Assembly (NCBI RefSeq): GCF_014748335.1 | Contig: NZ_JAAVIY010000007.1 | Span: 119,514 to 183,513, forward strand | Length of the DNA: 64,000 nt | Reading direction: 5' to 3' | DNA from: Flavobacterium selenitireducens | GTDB taxonomy: Bacteria; Bacteroidota; Bacteroidia; Flavobacteriales; Flavobacteriaceae | In this document: positions 25,827 to 35,440 of the stretch, in pieces | Layout of the letters: every line of letters begins with the position of its first letter | Position numbering within the stretch: the stretch's first letter is position 1 | Notes under the pieces: generated by a model | What the model saw: the letters and a program-made list of their open reading frames with translations, nothing else | What the model was told of the DNA's origin: nothing | The model's database searches: none | Made by a program: the position numbers and the translations under genes

Positions 25827-26734
25827 CGAACTGATTTCTGCCGCGGATTTAAAAGATTTAGAGCTCGAGAGAAATCCAAAGAATCCTCCAATCCGCGGCA
25901 AAGAAAAAAAGAATAACGATAAGAAGCAATCGCAACCACCAATTCGCAAATTCGCGGCTAAAGATAACGACAGGAAGCAATCCAAAGAATCCTTTAATCC
26001 GCGGCAGAGAAAATAAGAATAGCGATAAAAAGTAATTAAGACCGAAAATTCGTGAATTCGCGGCAAAAAAGATTAGGTATAGCAATAGGAAGCAATCCAA
26101 AAAAACCATCAATCCGCGATGAAACAATCCGAAAAATTCTAAAGCGACTTAAAAAAAGAGAACTGATTTTTGCCGCGGATTTGCGGATTTAACGGATATG
26201 AAGCTCGAGGGAAATCCAAAAATCCTTCAATCCGCGGCAAAGAAATAAGAATAACGATAAGAAGCAATCGCAACCACCAATTCGCGAATTCGCGGCTAAA
26301 AGAATAGGCATAACAATAGGAAATAATCCAAAATAAGAAATTCTAAAGCGACTTAATAAAAGAGAACTGATTCTTGCCGCGGATTTGCGGATTTAACGGA
26401 TATGAAGCTCGAGAGAAATCCAAAGAATCCTCCAATCCGCGGCAAAGAAAAAAAGAATAACGATAAGAAGCAATCGCAACCACCAATTCGCAAATTCGCG
26501 GCTAAAGAATTGGCATAACGACAGAAAGGAATCCAAAAAACCCGTTAATCCGCGATGAAAGAATCCGAAATTCTAAAGCGACTTAAAAAAAGCGAACTGA
26601 TGTTTGCCGCGGATTTGCGGATTTAACGGATATGAAGCCCGAGGGAAATCCAAAGAATCCTCCAATCCGCGGCAAAGAAAAAAAGAATAACGATAAGAAA
26701 CAATCGCAACCGCAAATTCGCGGCGAAACGAAAA
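25827..26734. repeat. ~900-bp degenerate tandem repeat array between the aminotransferase and DAHP synthase genes
   Basis: The phrase GAACTGATTTTTGCCGCGGA, with variants, starts units at 25829, 26159, 26364 and 26592. Each unit runs through GAAATCCAAAGAATCC and CAATCCGCGGCAAAG to AAGAAGCAATCGCAACC. GCCGCGGATT (26172-26181) and AATCCGCGGC (26229-26238) form a perfect 10-bp inverted repeat inside a unit, and the other units have it too. The three later units are preceded by ATTCTAAAGCGACTTAAAAA, which resembles the 3' end of the aminotransferase gene. No conserved reading frame is present. Prephenate dehydrogenase would be expected at this position from the operon order I recall in relatives. 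Confidence 0.9.
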
Positions 26735-26755
26735 ATGAATATCAAAAAGACTAAA

Positions 26756-27838
26756 ATGGAAAACGATAAATCCCTTAGAAACTGGCTCGATGCCCTGAAT
26801 TTGAACCATCCGCTCGTGATCGCCGGCCCGTGTTCGGCTGAAACCGAAGAACAAGTCATGCAGATCGCGCGCGAGCTCAAAGATTCCGACGTGTCGTTTT
26901 ACCGCGCCGGAATCTGGAAACCGCGCACGCGACCCGGCGGATTCGAAGGCGTCGGCGCGATCGGACTCAAATGGCTGCAAAAAGCCAAAGCCGAAACCGG
27001 TTTGCCGATGGCCGTGGAAGTTGCCAACGCCACACACGTAAAACTGGCATTGGAGCACGATATCGACGTGTTGTGGATCGGGGCACGGACGACGGTGAAT
27101 CCGTTTGCCGTCCAGGAAATTGCCGATGCGCTCCAAGGCACGGACAAGATCGTGCTCGTAAAAAATCCGGTGAATCCTGACCTCGCGCTTTGGATTGGCG
27201 GGATCGAACGGCTTTACAACGCCGGAATCCGAAATCTCGGCGCAATCCACAGGGGCTTTTCGACTTACGAAAAAACCAAATACCGCAACATTCCCGAGTG
27301 GCAGCTTCCGATTGAACTGCAATCGCGTTTCCCTGATTTGCCACTGATAAACGATCCGTCCCACATCACCGGTCGCCGCGACATGGTCAAGGACGTCGCC
27401 CAGCAGGCGCTCGATCTCAACTTTGACGGGCTCATCATCGAAACCCATATTGATCCGGACAACGCCTGGAGCGACGCGGCCCAACAGGTCACGCCAACTG
27501 CGCTCAAGCAAATGTTCATCGATCTCAAGATGCGCGAAATGACGATTGCGGAGGACGATTTCAATTTTAAAATGGCAAAATTGCGCACCAAAATAGATGA
27601 AGCGGACACCAAACTTTTGGAAATCCTGGGCGGTCGCATGAAGGTCGCTGACGAGATCGGGGCGCTCAAAAAAGAGAAGAACGTCGCGATTTTGCAAAAC
27701 AAACGCTGGAACGAAATTCTCGACAAGATGATTTCAGAAGGTTCCTCGAAAGGCCTGACCGAAGATTTCGTCCTAAAAATTTTCAAGGCGATCCACCAGG
27801 AAAGCATCACGCACCAGGAGAGGGTGATTAATGGTTAA
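26756..27838 (+). CDS. Bifunctional DAHP synthase / chorismate mutase
   Basis: A 360 aa fusion enzyme. Residues about 10-260 form the KDPG-like DAHP synthase barrel (HPLVIAGPCSAETEEQVMQI, GIWKPRTRPGGFEG, LGAIHRGFS, LINDPSHITGRRDMV, IETHIDPDNAWSDAAQQ). Residues about 270-355 are an AroQ-type chorismate mutase helix bundle (LRTKIDEADTKLLEILGGRM, KEKNVAILQNKRWNEIL). It thus starts the shikimate pathway and also makes prephenate. An in-frame ATG seven codons upstream (26735) at the edge of the repeat array is possible; the chosen ATG fits homologues better. It follows the aminotransferase gene after the repeat array, probably in the phe operon. Confidence 0.93.
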   Translation: MENDKSLRNWLDALNLNHPLVIAGPCSAETEEQVMQIARELKDSDVSFYRAGIWKPRTRPGGFEGVGAIGLKWLQKAKAETGLPMAVEVANATHVKLALEHDIDVLWIGARTTVNPFAVQEIADALQGTDKIVLVKNPVNPDLALWIGGIERLYNAGIRNLGAIHRGFSTYEKTKYRNIPEWQLPIELQSRFPDLPLINDPSHITGRRDMVKDVAQQALDLNFDGLIIETHIDPDNAWSDAAQQVTPTALKQMFIDLKMREMTIAEDDFNFKMAKLRTKIDEADTKLLEILGGRMKVADEIGALKKEKNVAILQNKRWNEILDKMISEGSSKGLTEDFVLKIFKAIHQESITHQERVING

Positions 27839-27969
27839 TTAGCGAAAGTGTCAATTAGCGAATTGAAAATAATTGGATGTTTTTTTCTGTACCAATACCG
27901 GGTATAAGTTTTTTACTGATTTTGGACATTCGCTAATTGTCTCATTCGCTAATTCGCTAATTTAGCCAA
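27839..27969. repeat. Low-complexity ATTCGCTAATTG inverted repeat before rsgA
   Basis: CAATTAGCGAAT (27852-27863) and ATTCGCTAATTG (27928-27939) form a perfect 12-bp inverted repeat flanking 64 bases. More CGCTAATT copies follow up to the rsgA ATG. The same words build the array at 16208-17021 and the tail at 48008-48060. Confidence 0.8.
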
Positions 27970-28944
27970 ATGACAGGAACCGTCTACAAATCCACCGGAA
28001 GCTGGTACACGATCAAGACCGAATCGGGAGAATTTCTCGATTGCAGGATAAAAGGGAAGTTGCGCATTTCGGGTATCCGAAGCACCAATCCGGTTGCCGT
28101 GGGCGATGTGGTCGATTATGACATCGATAAAAGTACCGATGAGGTTCGCGGCGTGATTACCAACATTCACGATCGGGAGAATTACATCGTGCGCAAATCG
28201 GTCAACCTGTCCAAGCAGATCCACATCATAGCGTCGAATGTCGACCAGGTTTTCCTGATCGTGACGATCAACAATCCGCCTACGACGACGAGTTTCATCG
28301 ACCGGTTTTTGGTCACGGCCGAAGCCTACGACATCAAAGCGGTTTTGGTCTTCAACAAAATCGACACGTTCGACGAGGCGATGCGGGACGAGCAACTTTA
28401 CATGCAGCACGTCTATTCCAATATCGGTTACGACTGCCTGCGTGTTTCGGCAAAAGAAGGTACGGGAATCGACAAACTCAAGGCAATGATGGAAGGCAAG
28501 ACGAGTATGTTCTCCGGGCATTCGGGCGTTGGGAAATCGACACTCGTCAACGCCGTCGAACCGAATCTCGACCTCAAGACAAAAGAAATTTCGTTGCAAC
28601 ACCAGCAAGGTCAGCATACCACAACATTCGCCGAAATGTTCGATTTGTCGTTTGAGGCGAGCATCATCGACACGCCCGGCATTCGTGGTTTTGGTATCAT
28701 CGATATGGAAAAGAGCGAGATAGGGGATTATTTCCCGGAATTTTTCGCTTTGAAGCAAGACTGCAAATTCAATAATTGCCTGCATAGGGACGAACCACAT
28801 TGCGCGGTAAAGGCGGCGTTGGAAAACGACGAGATCGCCTGGTCGCGTTACCGCAGCTATATCCAGATCCTCGACGGAGAGGACGAGCACTATCGCACAA
28901 ACGATTTCGAGGACGAGCGCGCCATAAACGATCAGGAAGAATGA
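27970..28944 (+). CDS. rsgA: Ribosome small-subunit-dependent GTPase A
   Basis: A 324 aa circularly permuted GTPase that helps late maturation of the 30S subunit. An N-terminal OB-fold (to about residue 75) is followed by the G4 motif FNKID, G1 GHSGVGKSTLVN and G3 DTPGIRGFG, in that permuted order. The zinc knuckle is CKFNNCLHRDEPHC near the C-terminus. The stop overlaps the dtd start (ATGA). The C-terminal tail is rich in Asp/Glu. Confidence 0.96.
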   Translation: MTGTVYKSTGSWYTIKTESGEFLDCRIKGKLRISGIRSTNPVAVGDVVDYDIDKSTDEVRGVITNIHDRENYIVRKSVNLSKQIHIIASNVDQVFLIVTINNPPTTTSFIDRFLVTAEAYDIKAVLVFNKIDTFDEAMRDEQLYMQHVYSNIGYDCLRVSAKEGTGIDKLKAMMEGKTSMFSGHSGVGKSTLVNAVEPNLDLKTKEISLQHQQGQHTTTFAEMFDLSFEASIIDTPGIRGFGIIDMEKSEIGDYFPEFFALKQDCKFNNCLHRDEPHCAVKAALENDEIAWSRYRSYIQILDGEDEHYRTNDFEDERAINDQEE

Positions 28945-29393
28945 GGATTGTGGTGCAACGCGTTTCCGAAGCATCGGTAACCATAAATGAACAAATCGTC
29001 GCCGACATTCAAACCGGTCTTTTAGTTTTGGTTGGCATAGAAGACGCTGACGGGGACGAAGACATTGACTGGCTGGCACCCAAAATCGCGAACCTGCGCA
29101 TCTTCGGGGATTCCGACGGCGTTATGAACCTAAGCGTTCAAGATATCTCGGGCGACATTATCGTCGTAAGCCAATTCACGCTACACGCCCTTACCAAAAA
29201 AGGCAATCGTCCTTCTTATATCAAGGCCGCCAGACCGGAGATCGCGATCCCTCTTTACGAGCGTTTCGTATCCAAACTTCACGCAGAGACAGGCCGCCAA
29301 ATCCAAACGGGAGAATTCGGGGCAGACATGAAAGTCAGGTTGCTCAACGACGGTCCGGTGACGATTCTCATCGACTCGAGAAAGCGCGAATAA
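28941..29393 (+). CDS. dtd: D-aminoacyl-tRNA deacylase
   Basis: A 150 aa DTD enzyme that removes D-amino acids mischarged on tRNA. The family motifs are SQFTLHA (the SQFTL loop) and NDGPVT, the Gly-cis-Pro motif that rejects L-residues. The start MRIVVQRVSEASVTI is typical and overlaps the rsgA stop by four bases, so the two genes are translationally coupled. Length is normal. Confidence 0.96.
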   Translation: MRIVVQRVSEASVTINEQIVADIQTGLLVLVGIEDADGDEDIDWLAPKIANLRIFGDSDGVMNLSVQDISGDIIVVSQFTLHALTKKGNRPSYIKAARPEIAIPLYERFVSKLHAETGRQIQTGEFGADMKVRLLNDGPVTILIDSRKRE

Positions 29394-29399
29394 ATTAAG

Positions 29400-29428
29400 T
29401 TGATATTCCGCAAATTCCATTACTTTTG
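29400..29428 (+). promoter_or_regulatory. Promoter of the DUF3857 cluster
   Basis: TTG (29400-29402) and TACTTTTG (29421-29428), both exact consensus elements, are 18 bases apart, about 70 bp before the first gene. Confidence 0.6.
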
Positions 29429-29498
29429 CGGCTACCACAAATGTTAAAAATTTCCTAAGTTTTATTTGGTCGGATGAAAGTCCTGCCCCGCTATCGCT

Positions 29499-31415
29499 AT
29501 GGATATGAAATCGCTTTTGTTGCTCTGCATCGCCTTTTTTTCGCTACAACTGAACGCTCAAAAACTTGAGTACGCCTCTGCGCTTATACCAAAAGAGTTG
29601 ACGGATAACGCCAATGCGGTCGTGCGCTATAATGAGGAAAACTACACGGTAAATTCCCAGAATTCACTCTCGGCAAAGGTCACTACGGTCATAACCATTC
29701 TCAATGAATACGGCTTGCGCAACCTCAATACGCAACTTTATTATAGCCCGACGACGCGTATTTCCCGGGTCGAGGCGCGTGTTTACGACAAAATGGGTTA
29801 CCAGCTCAAGGTTTTTAAAAAGAAGGATTTCAGGGACGTCAGCCTTGCCGACGGTTTTTCGGTATTCAATGACGACCGCATGCTTTATCTCGACTATACG
29901 CCGATCGCCTATCCGTTCACGTTTGTGATGGAAAGCGAATACCATACGTCCAATACGGCCCAAATGCCGCGCTGGTCGGCGCTTAGCGGATATTTTGTGA
30001 GCACGGAAAAGGACGTGGTGCGTATTTCCTATCCGGACGGCCTTGGGTTTGGATTCAAAGAAGTCAACTTCGATCCGAAATTCGATATCGCCAGGCAACA
30101 GGAAACCGGGACGCTGACCTACACCGCACGTAATATCGCCGCATTGAAGCGAGAGGAAGGCAGCCCGGAGTTTCACAAAATGTCGCCTATGGTTTGTTTC
30201 AGGCTCGATAAATTTTCCCTTGAAGGCGTTGACGGCCATGCATCAGATTGGAAGGAGTTCGGGAAATGGTACCACGACCGCCTTCTTTCGGGAACAGACG
30301 AGCTTCCCGAAGAAACGCAGGCCAAAGTCCGTGAACTGATAGGCCAGGAAAAGGATCCGATAAAAATCGCGCGCAAACTCTATCAATATGTCCAGGATCG
30401 GACGCGTTACGTCAGCATACAGGTTGGAATCGGAGGCTACAAACCAATGAAAGCTGCAGATGTGGACCGGCTCGGTTATGGCGATTGCAAGGCGCTTTCC
30501 AATTATATGCGTGCTTTGTTGGCTGTTGCCGACATCCCGTCTTATTTCACATTGGTGTACGCCGGCGACGATTCCCGACGCGGACTCATGCGCGATTTCG
30601 TTTCCCCTCAAGGCAACCACGCTATCCTGGCGATGCCAAACGGAGACGATTATATTTGGCTCGAATGTACGAGCCAAGTAAATCCGTTTGGGTTTCAAGG
30701 CATGTTTACCGATGGACGGGAAGTATTGGTAATCAAGCCTGAAGGAGGCGAAATCACGAAGACCCGAACTTTTGCGGAACAGCACAACAGCCGGCTTGCT
30801 TCGGGAAATTTTGCCATTGCTGAAGATTCCGGGATCACGGGTGCCGTCGTGACCAGGAGCAAGGGAGCGGCGTATGACGCGGTTTACCGGAACGAGCGTT
30901 TGTCTCCCAAAGACAAAGAAAAGTTTTACAAGAATTCATATGCAAACATTTCCAACTTAAAACTCGATAAGATAGAGTTCCGGAACGATAGGGAAAAGGT
31001 AGAATTTACCGAAGCGATTCAACTATCGGCTCCAGCCTACGGAAATGTAAGCACCGGGCGCATCATGTTTGCCGTCAACGCGCTGAACCCGTATTCTGAA
31101 ACGCCGAAGCGCTATCGCAATCGCCAAAATCCGTTTGAAGTGGAACGCGGTTTTTTCGAGCAGGATGAGATCGCGATTTCGATTCCGGACGGTTTTGCCG
31201 TGGAAGCGTTGCCGTCTGACGCAAGCCTTAAAACGAAATTTGGCGAATACGAATGCAAGATCGTGAAGCAGGACGATAAAAACATCCTCTACAAACGCAC
31301 TTTTTTAATGAAGGACGGAAGCTATTCGAGTGCCGAATACGACGAATACCGTCAGTTTTGTGAACAGGTTGCGAGATTCGACTCGGCTAAAGCCGTAATT
31401 TATAAAAAAGGCTAA
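29499..31415 (+). CDS. DUF3857 / transglutaminase-like secreted protein, catalytic triad kept
   Basis: A 638 aa exported protein with a Sec signal peptide (cleavage after LQLNAQ). The DUF3857 beta domain (about 30-230) is followed by a transglutaminase core. The Cys is in YGDCKALSNYMRALL (Cys330), the His in GNHAILAMP (His374), and the third acid is Glu389 in WLECTSQ. A C-terminal DUF3858-type beta region follows. It is the only one of the four tandem paralogs with Cys and His both in place. The role is unknown, probably periplasmic peptide or protein crosslinking or cleavage. An ATG two codons downstream is an equally good start. It is followed after 3 bp by the next paralog. Confidence 0.85.
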   Translation: MDMKSLLLLCIAFFSLQLNAQKLEYASALIPKELTDNANAVVRYNEENYTVNSQNSLSAKVTTVITILNEYGLRNLNTQLYYSPTTRISRVEARVYDKMGYQLKVFKKKDFRDVSLADGFSVFNDDRMLYLDYTPIAYPFTFVMESEYHTSNTAQMPRWSALSGYFVSTEKDVVRISYPDGLGFGFKEVNFDPKFDIARQQETGTLTYTARNIAALKREEGSPEFHKMSPMVCFRLDKFSLEGVDGHASDWKEFGKWYHDRLLSGTDELPEETQAKVRELIGQEKDPIKIARKLYQYVQDRTRYVSIQVGIGGYKPMKAADVDRLGYGDCKALSNYMRALLAVADIPSYFTLVYAGDDSRRGLMRDFVSPQGNHAILAMPNGDDYIWLECTSQVNPFGFQGMFTDGREVLVIKPEGGEITKTRTFAEQHNSRLASGNFAIAEDSGITGAVVTRSKGAAYDAVYRNERLSPKDKEKFYKNSYANISNLKLDKIEFRNDREKVEFTEAIQLSAPAYGNVSTGRIMFAVNALNPYSETPKRYRNRQNPFEVERGFFEQDEIAISIPDGFAVEALPSDASLKTKFGEYECKIVKQDDKNILYKRTFLMKDGSYSSAEYDEYRQFCEQVARFDSAKAVIYKKG

Positions 31416-31418
31416 GCG

Positions 31419-33428
31419 ATGAACAAAATTCTACACTTGGTGACACTGCTGCTTATCGCGACACCGGCATTTTCGCAAAAGTTCGAGATACAAAAAGTCA
31501 CGGTCGCCGATCTCGAGCAAAAAGCCCTTCCGGCCGATCCGTCTGCGCAAGCGGCCATCCTTTTCAGCATAGGCGAAGTCAATTTTCGGTATGACAAGGA
31601 AAAGGGTTTCAGGATTTACACCACCGTAAAGACACGTATCAAGATTTACGGCAGCGCGGGATACGAATGGGGCAATTTCGAGAAGAACTACTACGACGCG
31701 GCGAGCGCCAATCGCGAGCGCCTGACCTTTGGCGATGCGTGCACGTATAACCTCGTCAATGGCCAGATCGAAAAGACCAAACTCAGGAGTGACGGGATCT
31801 TCGACAGCAAACTCAACAAATATTGGGGACAAAAAAAGATTGCGATGCCCAACGTCCGCGAAGGGTCGATCATAGAATTCGAATACACGCTAGAATCGCC
31901 CAATATTGGCACCTTGCCACAATGGAATTTCCAGGATGCGATACCGGTTGTCTATTCCGAGTTCAGGACGATCATTCCCGAGTATCTCGTTTATAGCCAT
32001 TACCAAAAGGGATTTTACACACTCGAGGTTGAGACCAAGATAGGTCGGAATTCCATCAGTTATCGCCAAAAGCACGAAGCCGAGGGCGTAATGATCAAAG
32101 CCTATGTCGAGGAAGTCGACGTGAAATTTAGTGAGACCACGACGATTTACCGGGCGAAAAACCTGCCGTCGATAAAGGAGGAAAAGTTCCTGTCGAGTTA
32201 CCGCAATTACATCTGTGGCATTTCCCACGAATTGATGATGACGAAATTTCCCGGCAGTACGATCAAGTCGTATTCGTCCGATTGGGGCGATGTGGCGAAA
32301 AACATCCTGGAGGACGATGATTTTGGCGGGCAACTTTCCAAAAGCGGCTATTTCGAGGAGCAAATCAAGACACTTACCGCCGGAATGAGTAAGCCGCAGG
32401 ACAAACTCTCGGCCATATTCCAATTTGTCAAGACAAACGTCAAGTGGAACGGCTTCCGGAATTACTGGTGCGATCAGGGCGTAAAGACCGCATTCAGGGA
32501 ACACAGCGGCAACTCCGCCGAGATCAATCTGATGTTGACCGCGATGTTGCGCTATTCGGGCCTTGATGCCAATCCGGTACTTGTGTCGACGCGAAGCCAC
32601 GGCATTTCGCTGTTTCCGGCCGTTTCCGCATTCGATTACGTCGTGAGTTCCGTCCGGATCGATGGCGCGATCGTACTTCTCGACGCCACCGAGGCCTTTG
32701 CGATGCCTAATGTGTTGCCAATGCGCGCCCTGAACTGGAAAGGCCTGCTGGTCGACCGCGAAGGAAAGCCCCAGGACGTGAACCTGTGGCCCGCCTCACC
32801 CGCATCAGAGAACCGGACACTTGCTTACACCTTATCGGCAGACGGAAAAATCGAAGGCAAGGTCAGGAGGCAACTGTCGGGGAACATAGCGCTCGACTTC
32901 CGCAACAGCAACACCGCCCGAAGCAATGAACACTATCTCGAAACACTCGAAAATCAATCTGGACAAATCGAAATAGTTGATTATAAAAGAGAGAACGAGT
33001 CCGACTATTACAAGGATGTGATCGAAACCTATTCGTTCAGCAAGAGCCAGGCGGCGGACATCGTGGGAGACAAGCTTTATTTTTCGCCTTTGCTGTTTTT
33101 GGCTGCGACCGAAAATCCATTCAAGCTCGAAACGCGCGATTATCCCGTCGATTTTGGGTTTGCGGTAAAGTCGAAGCACATCGTGCTGATCGAGCTTCCG
33201 GAAGGCTATGCCGTCGAAAGTATTCCGGCTGGCGTCTCCATGATCACCGATGGCAACTTCGGGAGCTTCAAATACACCATCGCGCAAACCGGGTCGAAGT
33301 TGCAGCTGGTCGTGAATTCCGAAATAGCACAGCCGCTCGTTCCATCTGAAGCATATCCCGTAATCAGGGATTTTTACCAAAAAATGGTTGACAAACAAAA
33401 CGAAAAAATAGTACTGAAAAAAATATGA
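31419..33428 (+). CDS. DUF3857 / transglutaminase-like secreted protein, catalytic Cys lost (Ser)
   Basis: A 669 aa exported protein (signal peptide to about TPAFSQ). The architecture is the same as its upstream neighbour, but the nucleophile region reads HSGNSAEINLMLTAMLR with Ser366 where the active paralog has Cys. The His motif is replaced by HGISLFPAVSAFDYVVSS, although LLDATE keeps the acid. It is therefore probably a non-catalytic transglutaminase-like protein, perhaps binding peptides. The C-terminus, KQNEKIVLKKI, is the same as in the next paralog. ATGA overlap with the next gene shows tight co-expression. Confidence 0.84.
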   Translation: MNKILHLVTLLLIATPAFSQKFEIQKVTVADLEQKALPADPSAQAAILFSIGEVNFRYDKEKGFRIYTTVKTRIKIYGSAGYEWGNFEKNYYDAASANRERLTFGDACTYNLVNGQIEKTKLRSDGIFDSKLNKYWGQKKIAMPNVREGSIIEFEYTLESPNIGTLPQWNFQDAIPVVYSEFRTIIPEYLVYSHYQKGFYTLEVETKIGRNSISYRQKHEAEGVMIKAYVEEVDVKFSETTTIYRAKNLPSIKEEKFLSSYRNYICGISHELMMTKFPGSTIKSYSSDWGDVAKNILEDDDFGGQLSKSGYFEEQIKTLTAGMSKPQDKLSAIFQFVKTNVKWNGFRNYWCDQGVKTAFREHSGNSAEINLMLTAMLRYSGLDANPVLVSTRSHGISLFPAVSAFDYVVSSVRIDGAIVLLDATEAFAMPNVLPMRALNWKGLLVDREGKPQDVNLWPASPASENRTLAYTLSADGKIEGKVRRQLSGNIALDFRNSNTARSNEHYLETLENQSGQIEIVDYKRENESDYYKDVIETYSFSKSQAADIVGDKLYFSPLLFLAATENPFKLETRDYPVDFGFAVKSKHIVLIELPEGYAVESIPAGVSMITDGNFGSFKYTIAQTGSKLQLVVNSEIAQPLVPSEAYPVIRDFYQKMVDKQNEKIVLKKI

Positions 33429-35440
33429 TGACAAAGCAATTTTTGGCTGGCGCATTTTTGGCTTGCGCCGGACTTTTCCCGATTGCGTTATTGGGACAAA
33501 AGTTCCTTCCCGGAAAAGTCACCGTTGAGCAACTGAGCCAGAAACGGCACCCATCCGACACCTCGGCCGCGGCTGCCGTGTTATTTAAAAAGGGCTCGAC
33601 GCGTCTCGAATACAAAGGCGGCCAGGGATTCAGCATGGTCACAGAATGTACCCAACGCATCAAGATCTACAAAAAGGACGGATACGAATGGGCCAATGCA
33701 AGCATTCCTTTCTACACTGGCAGCGACAATGAAAAAGTAGCTATTGACGACGCCGTGACCTACAACCTGGTCGACGGTAAAATCGAGAAGACCAAACTAA
33801 AGCGGGAAGGTGAATTCATCGAGAAGAGCAACAAATTCTGGTCGCGGAAGAAAATCGCGATGCCGGGCGTGAGGGAAGGATCGATAGTAGAATTCACGTA
33901 CAGGATCACATCGCCTTATTTCCAGAACATGCCGGATTGGAGTTTCCAGCAGGCGATTCCCGTCGATTATGTCGAGTACGAAACGGGAATTCCGGAATAT
34001 TTCGTGTATCAACCGCATTTCAAAGGCAGTTTGCAACCTCAGGTCGCGGTAAATTCCATCCGCCGAAAACACGAAGGCAAAAACCGCGTAAAAAATATGA
34101 GGACTGGTCACATGGAAGACGAAGTGTACAACGTCGATTTCCAGGAACAGGTCAAAATCTACAGCATGCAAAACGTACCGGCGCTCAACGACGAAGGTTT
34201 CGTAAACAATATTTCCAATTATACCTCGTCGGTGCTGCACGAACTGGCGTCGGTGCGAGAGCTAAACGGCGTGATAAGACCCTACGCGAACGATTGGGGA
34301 AGCGTGGTTCGGACGATATACGACAACTCGGATTTTGGGTCCGAACTCGCAAGGAACGGATATTTCGAAACCGATCTGAGCGTGGCCGTTTCCGGAGCTA
34401 TCGACCCGTCCCAAAAATTGCAGGCGATCTACAAAACGGTCAAGGACAGGATGAACTGGGACGGAATGTACGGATATTACTGTGACAAGGGTGTCAAAAA
34501 GGCGTATCAGGAAAAAGCGGGAAATGTCGCCGAAATCAACCTGATGCTTGTAGCCATGCTGCGTTCGGCGGGAATCAAGGCCAATCCTGTTTTGGTAAGC
34601 ACGCGCTCGAACGGCGTTTCGTTATATCCGGCGCTTTCGTCTTATAACTATGTAATCGTGCAAGCCGAGATCGGCGATTCGAAAATCCTGATGGACGCTA
34701 CCGACAAATGGGCTTCCCCGGACATACTTCCCGTTCGCGACCTCAATTGGTTTGGCCGCGTGATCCGTGCCGACGGAAGCTCGGAAATCGTAGACCTCAT
34801 GCCAAAGAGCAAATCGCGCGAGATCGTCAACGTCATGGCAAAAGTCGAAGCGAAAGGAAAATACAACGGCCAGGTCAGACGGCAATATTTTGATCACAAC
34901 GCGATGAACTTCAGGTCGTCGAATGCGACACTCAACGAGGAAAGTTATCTCGAAAAGGTAGAGAAATCCCACAAAGGCATTGCACTTTTGGCCTACAAGC
35001 GCGAAATGGATGCCGATATGTCGAAACCTGTCACCGAATCCTTCACATTCGAGCACGACAACGGCGTAGAAGTGATTGGCGACAGAATGTATATTTCGCC
35101 TTTGACATTTCTTGTGCTGGCCCGCAATCCGTTTCGACAGGAAAAGCGCGATTATCCTATTGATTTCGTGTATCCGCACCAGGAAAAGATCAACCTGAAT
35201 CTAACGCTTCCCGACGGATACGTTATCGAGAGCCTTCCGGCAGCGGTGAACCTGGCCATGCCTGACAATCTCGGGACATTCCGTTTCGTATCCCAAAAGG
35301 GCGAAAACACTATACAAATCGCGGCCAATTACGATATGAACGAAGCGGTAATCGCGCCTGATTATTACGATTCCCTAAAAGACTTTTACCAGAAAATGGT
35401 CGACAAGCAAAACGAAAAAATCGTACTCAAAAAAATATGA
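33425..35440 (+). CDS. DUF3857 / transglutaminase-like secreted protein, catalytic Cys lost (Val)
   Basis: A 671 aa paralog of the preceding protein, with a shorter hydrophobic signal (LAGAFLACAGLFPIALLGQ). The nucleophile motif is KAGNVAEINLMLVAMLR (Val368 in the Cys position) and the His region is NGVSLYPALSSYNYVI, so no catalytic pair remains; LMDATD is kept. The C-terminus is KQNEKIVLKKI. It overlaps both neighbours by four bases. Closest in sequence to 31419-33428, so a recent duplication is likely. Confidence 0.84.
   Translation: MMTKQFLAGAFLACAGLFPIALLGQKFLPGKVTVEQLSQKRHPSDTSAAAAVLFKKGSTRLEYKGGQGFSMVTECTQRIKIYKKDGYEWANASIPFYTGSDNEKVAIDDAVTYNLVDGKIEKTKLKREGEFIEKSNKFWSRKKIAMPGVREGSIVEFTYRITSPYFQNMPDWSFQQAIPVDYVEYETGIPEYFVYQPHFKGSLQPQVAVNSIRRKHEGKNRVKNMRTGHMEDEVYNVDFQEQVKIYSMQNVPALNDEGFVNNISNYTSSVLHELASVRELNGVIRPYANDWGSVVRTIYDNSDFGSELARNGYFETDLSVAVSGAIDPSQKLQAIYKTVKDRMNWDGMYGYYCDKGVKKAYQEKAGNVAEINLMLVAMLRSAGIKANPVLVSTRSNGVSLYPALSSYNYVIVQAEIGDSKILMDATDKWASPDILPVRDLNWFGRVIRADGSSEIVDLMPKSKSREIVNVMAKVEAKGKYNGQVRRQYFDHNAMNFRSSNATLNEESYLEKVEKSHKGIALLAYKREMDADMSKPVTESFTFEHDNGVEVIGDRMYISPLTFLVLARNPFRQEKRDYPIDFVYPHQEKINLNLTLPDGYVIESLPAAVNLAMPDNLGTFRFVSQKGENTIQIAANYDMNEAVIAPDYYDSLKDFYQKMVDKQNEKIVLKKI

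Noticed and set aside
25590..26066. 158-codon minus-strand frame in the repeat array
   Set aside because: Its Phe/Leu/Ser-rich repeats are just translations of the low-complexity DNA units.
26573..27697. 374-codon minus-strand frame over DAHP synthase
   Set aside because: Antisense to a clearly conserved enzyme, and its end reads through the repeat array.
27949..29079. 376-codon minus-strand frame across rsgA and dtd
   Set aside because: Both plus-strand genes have complete motifs and coupled start/stop codons; the minus frame has no recognisable domain.
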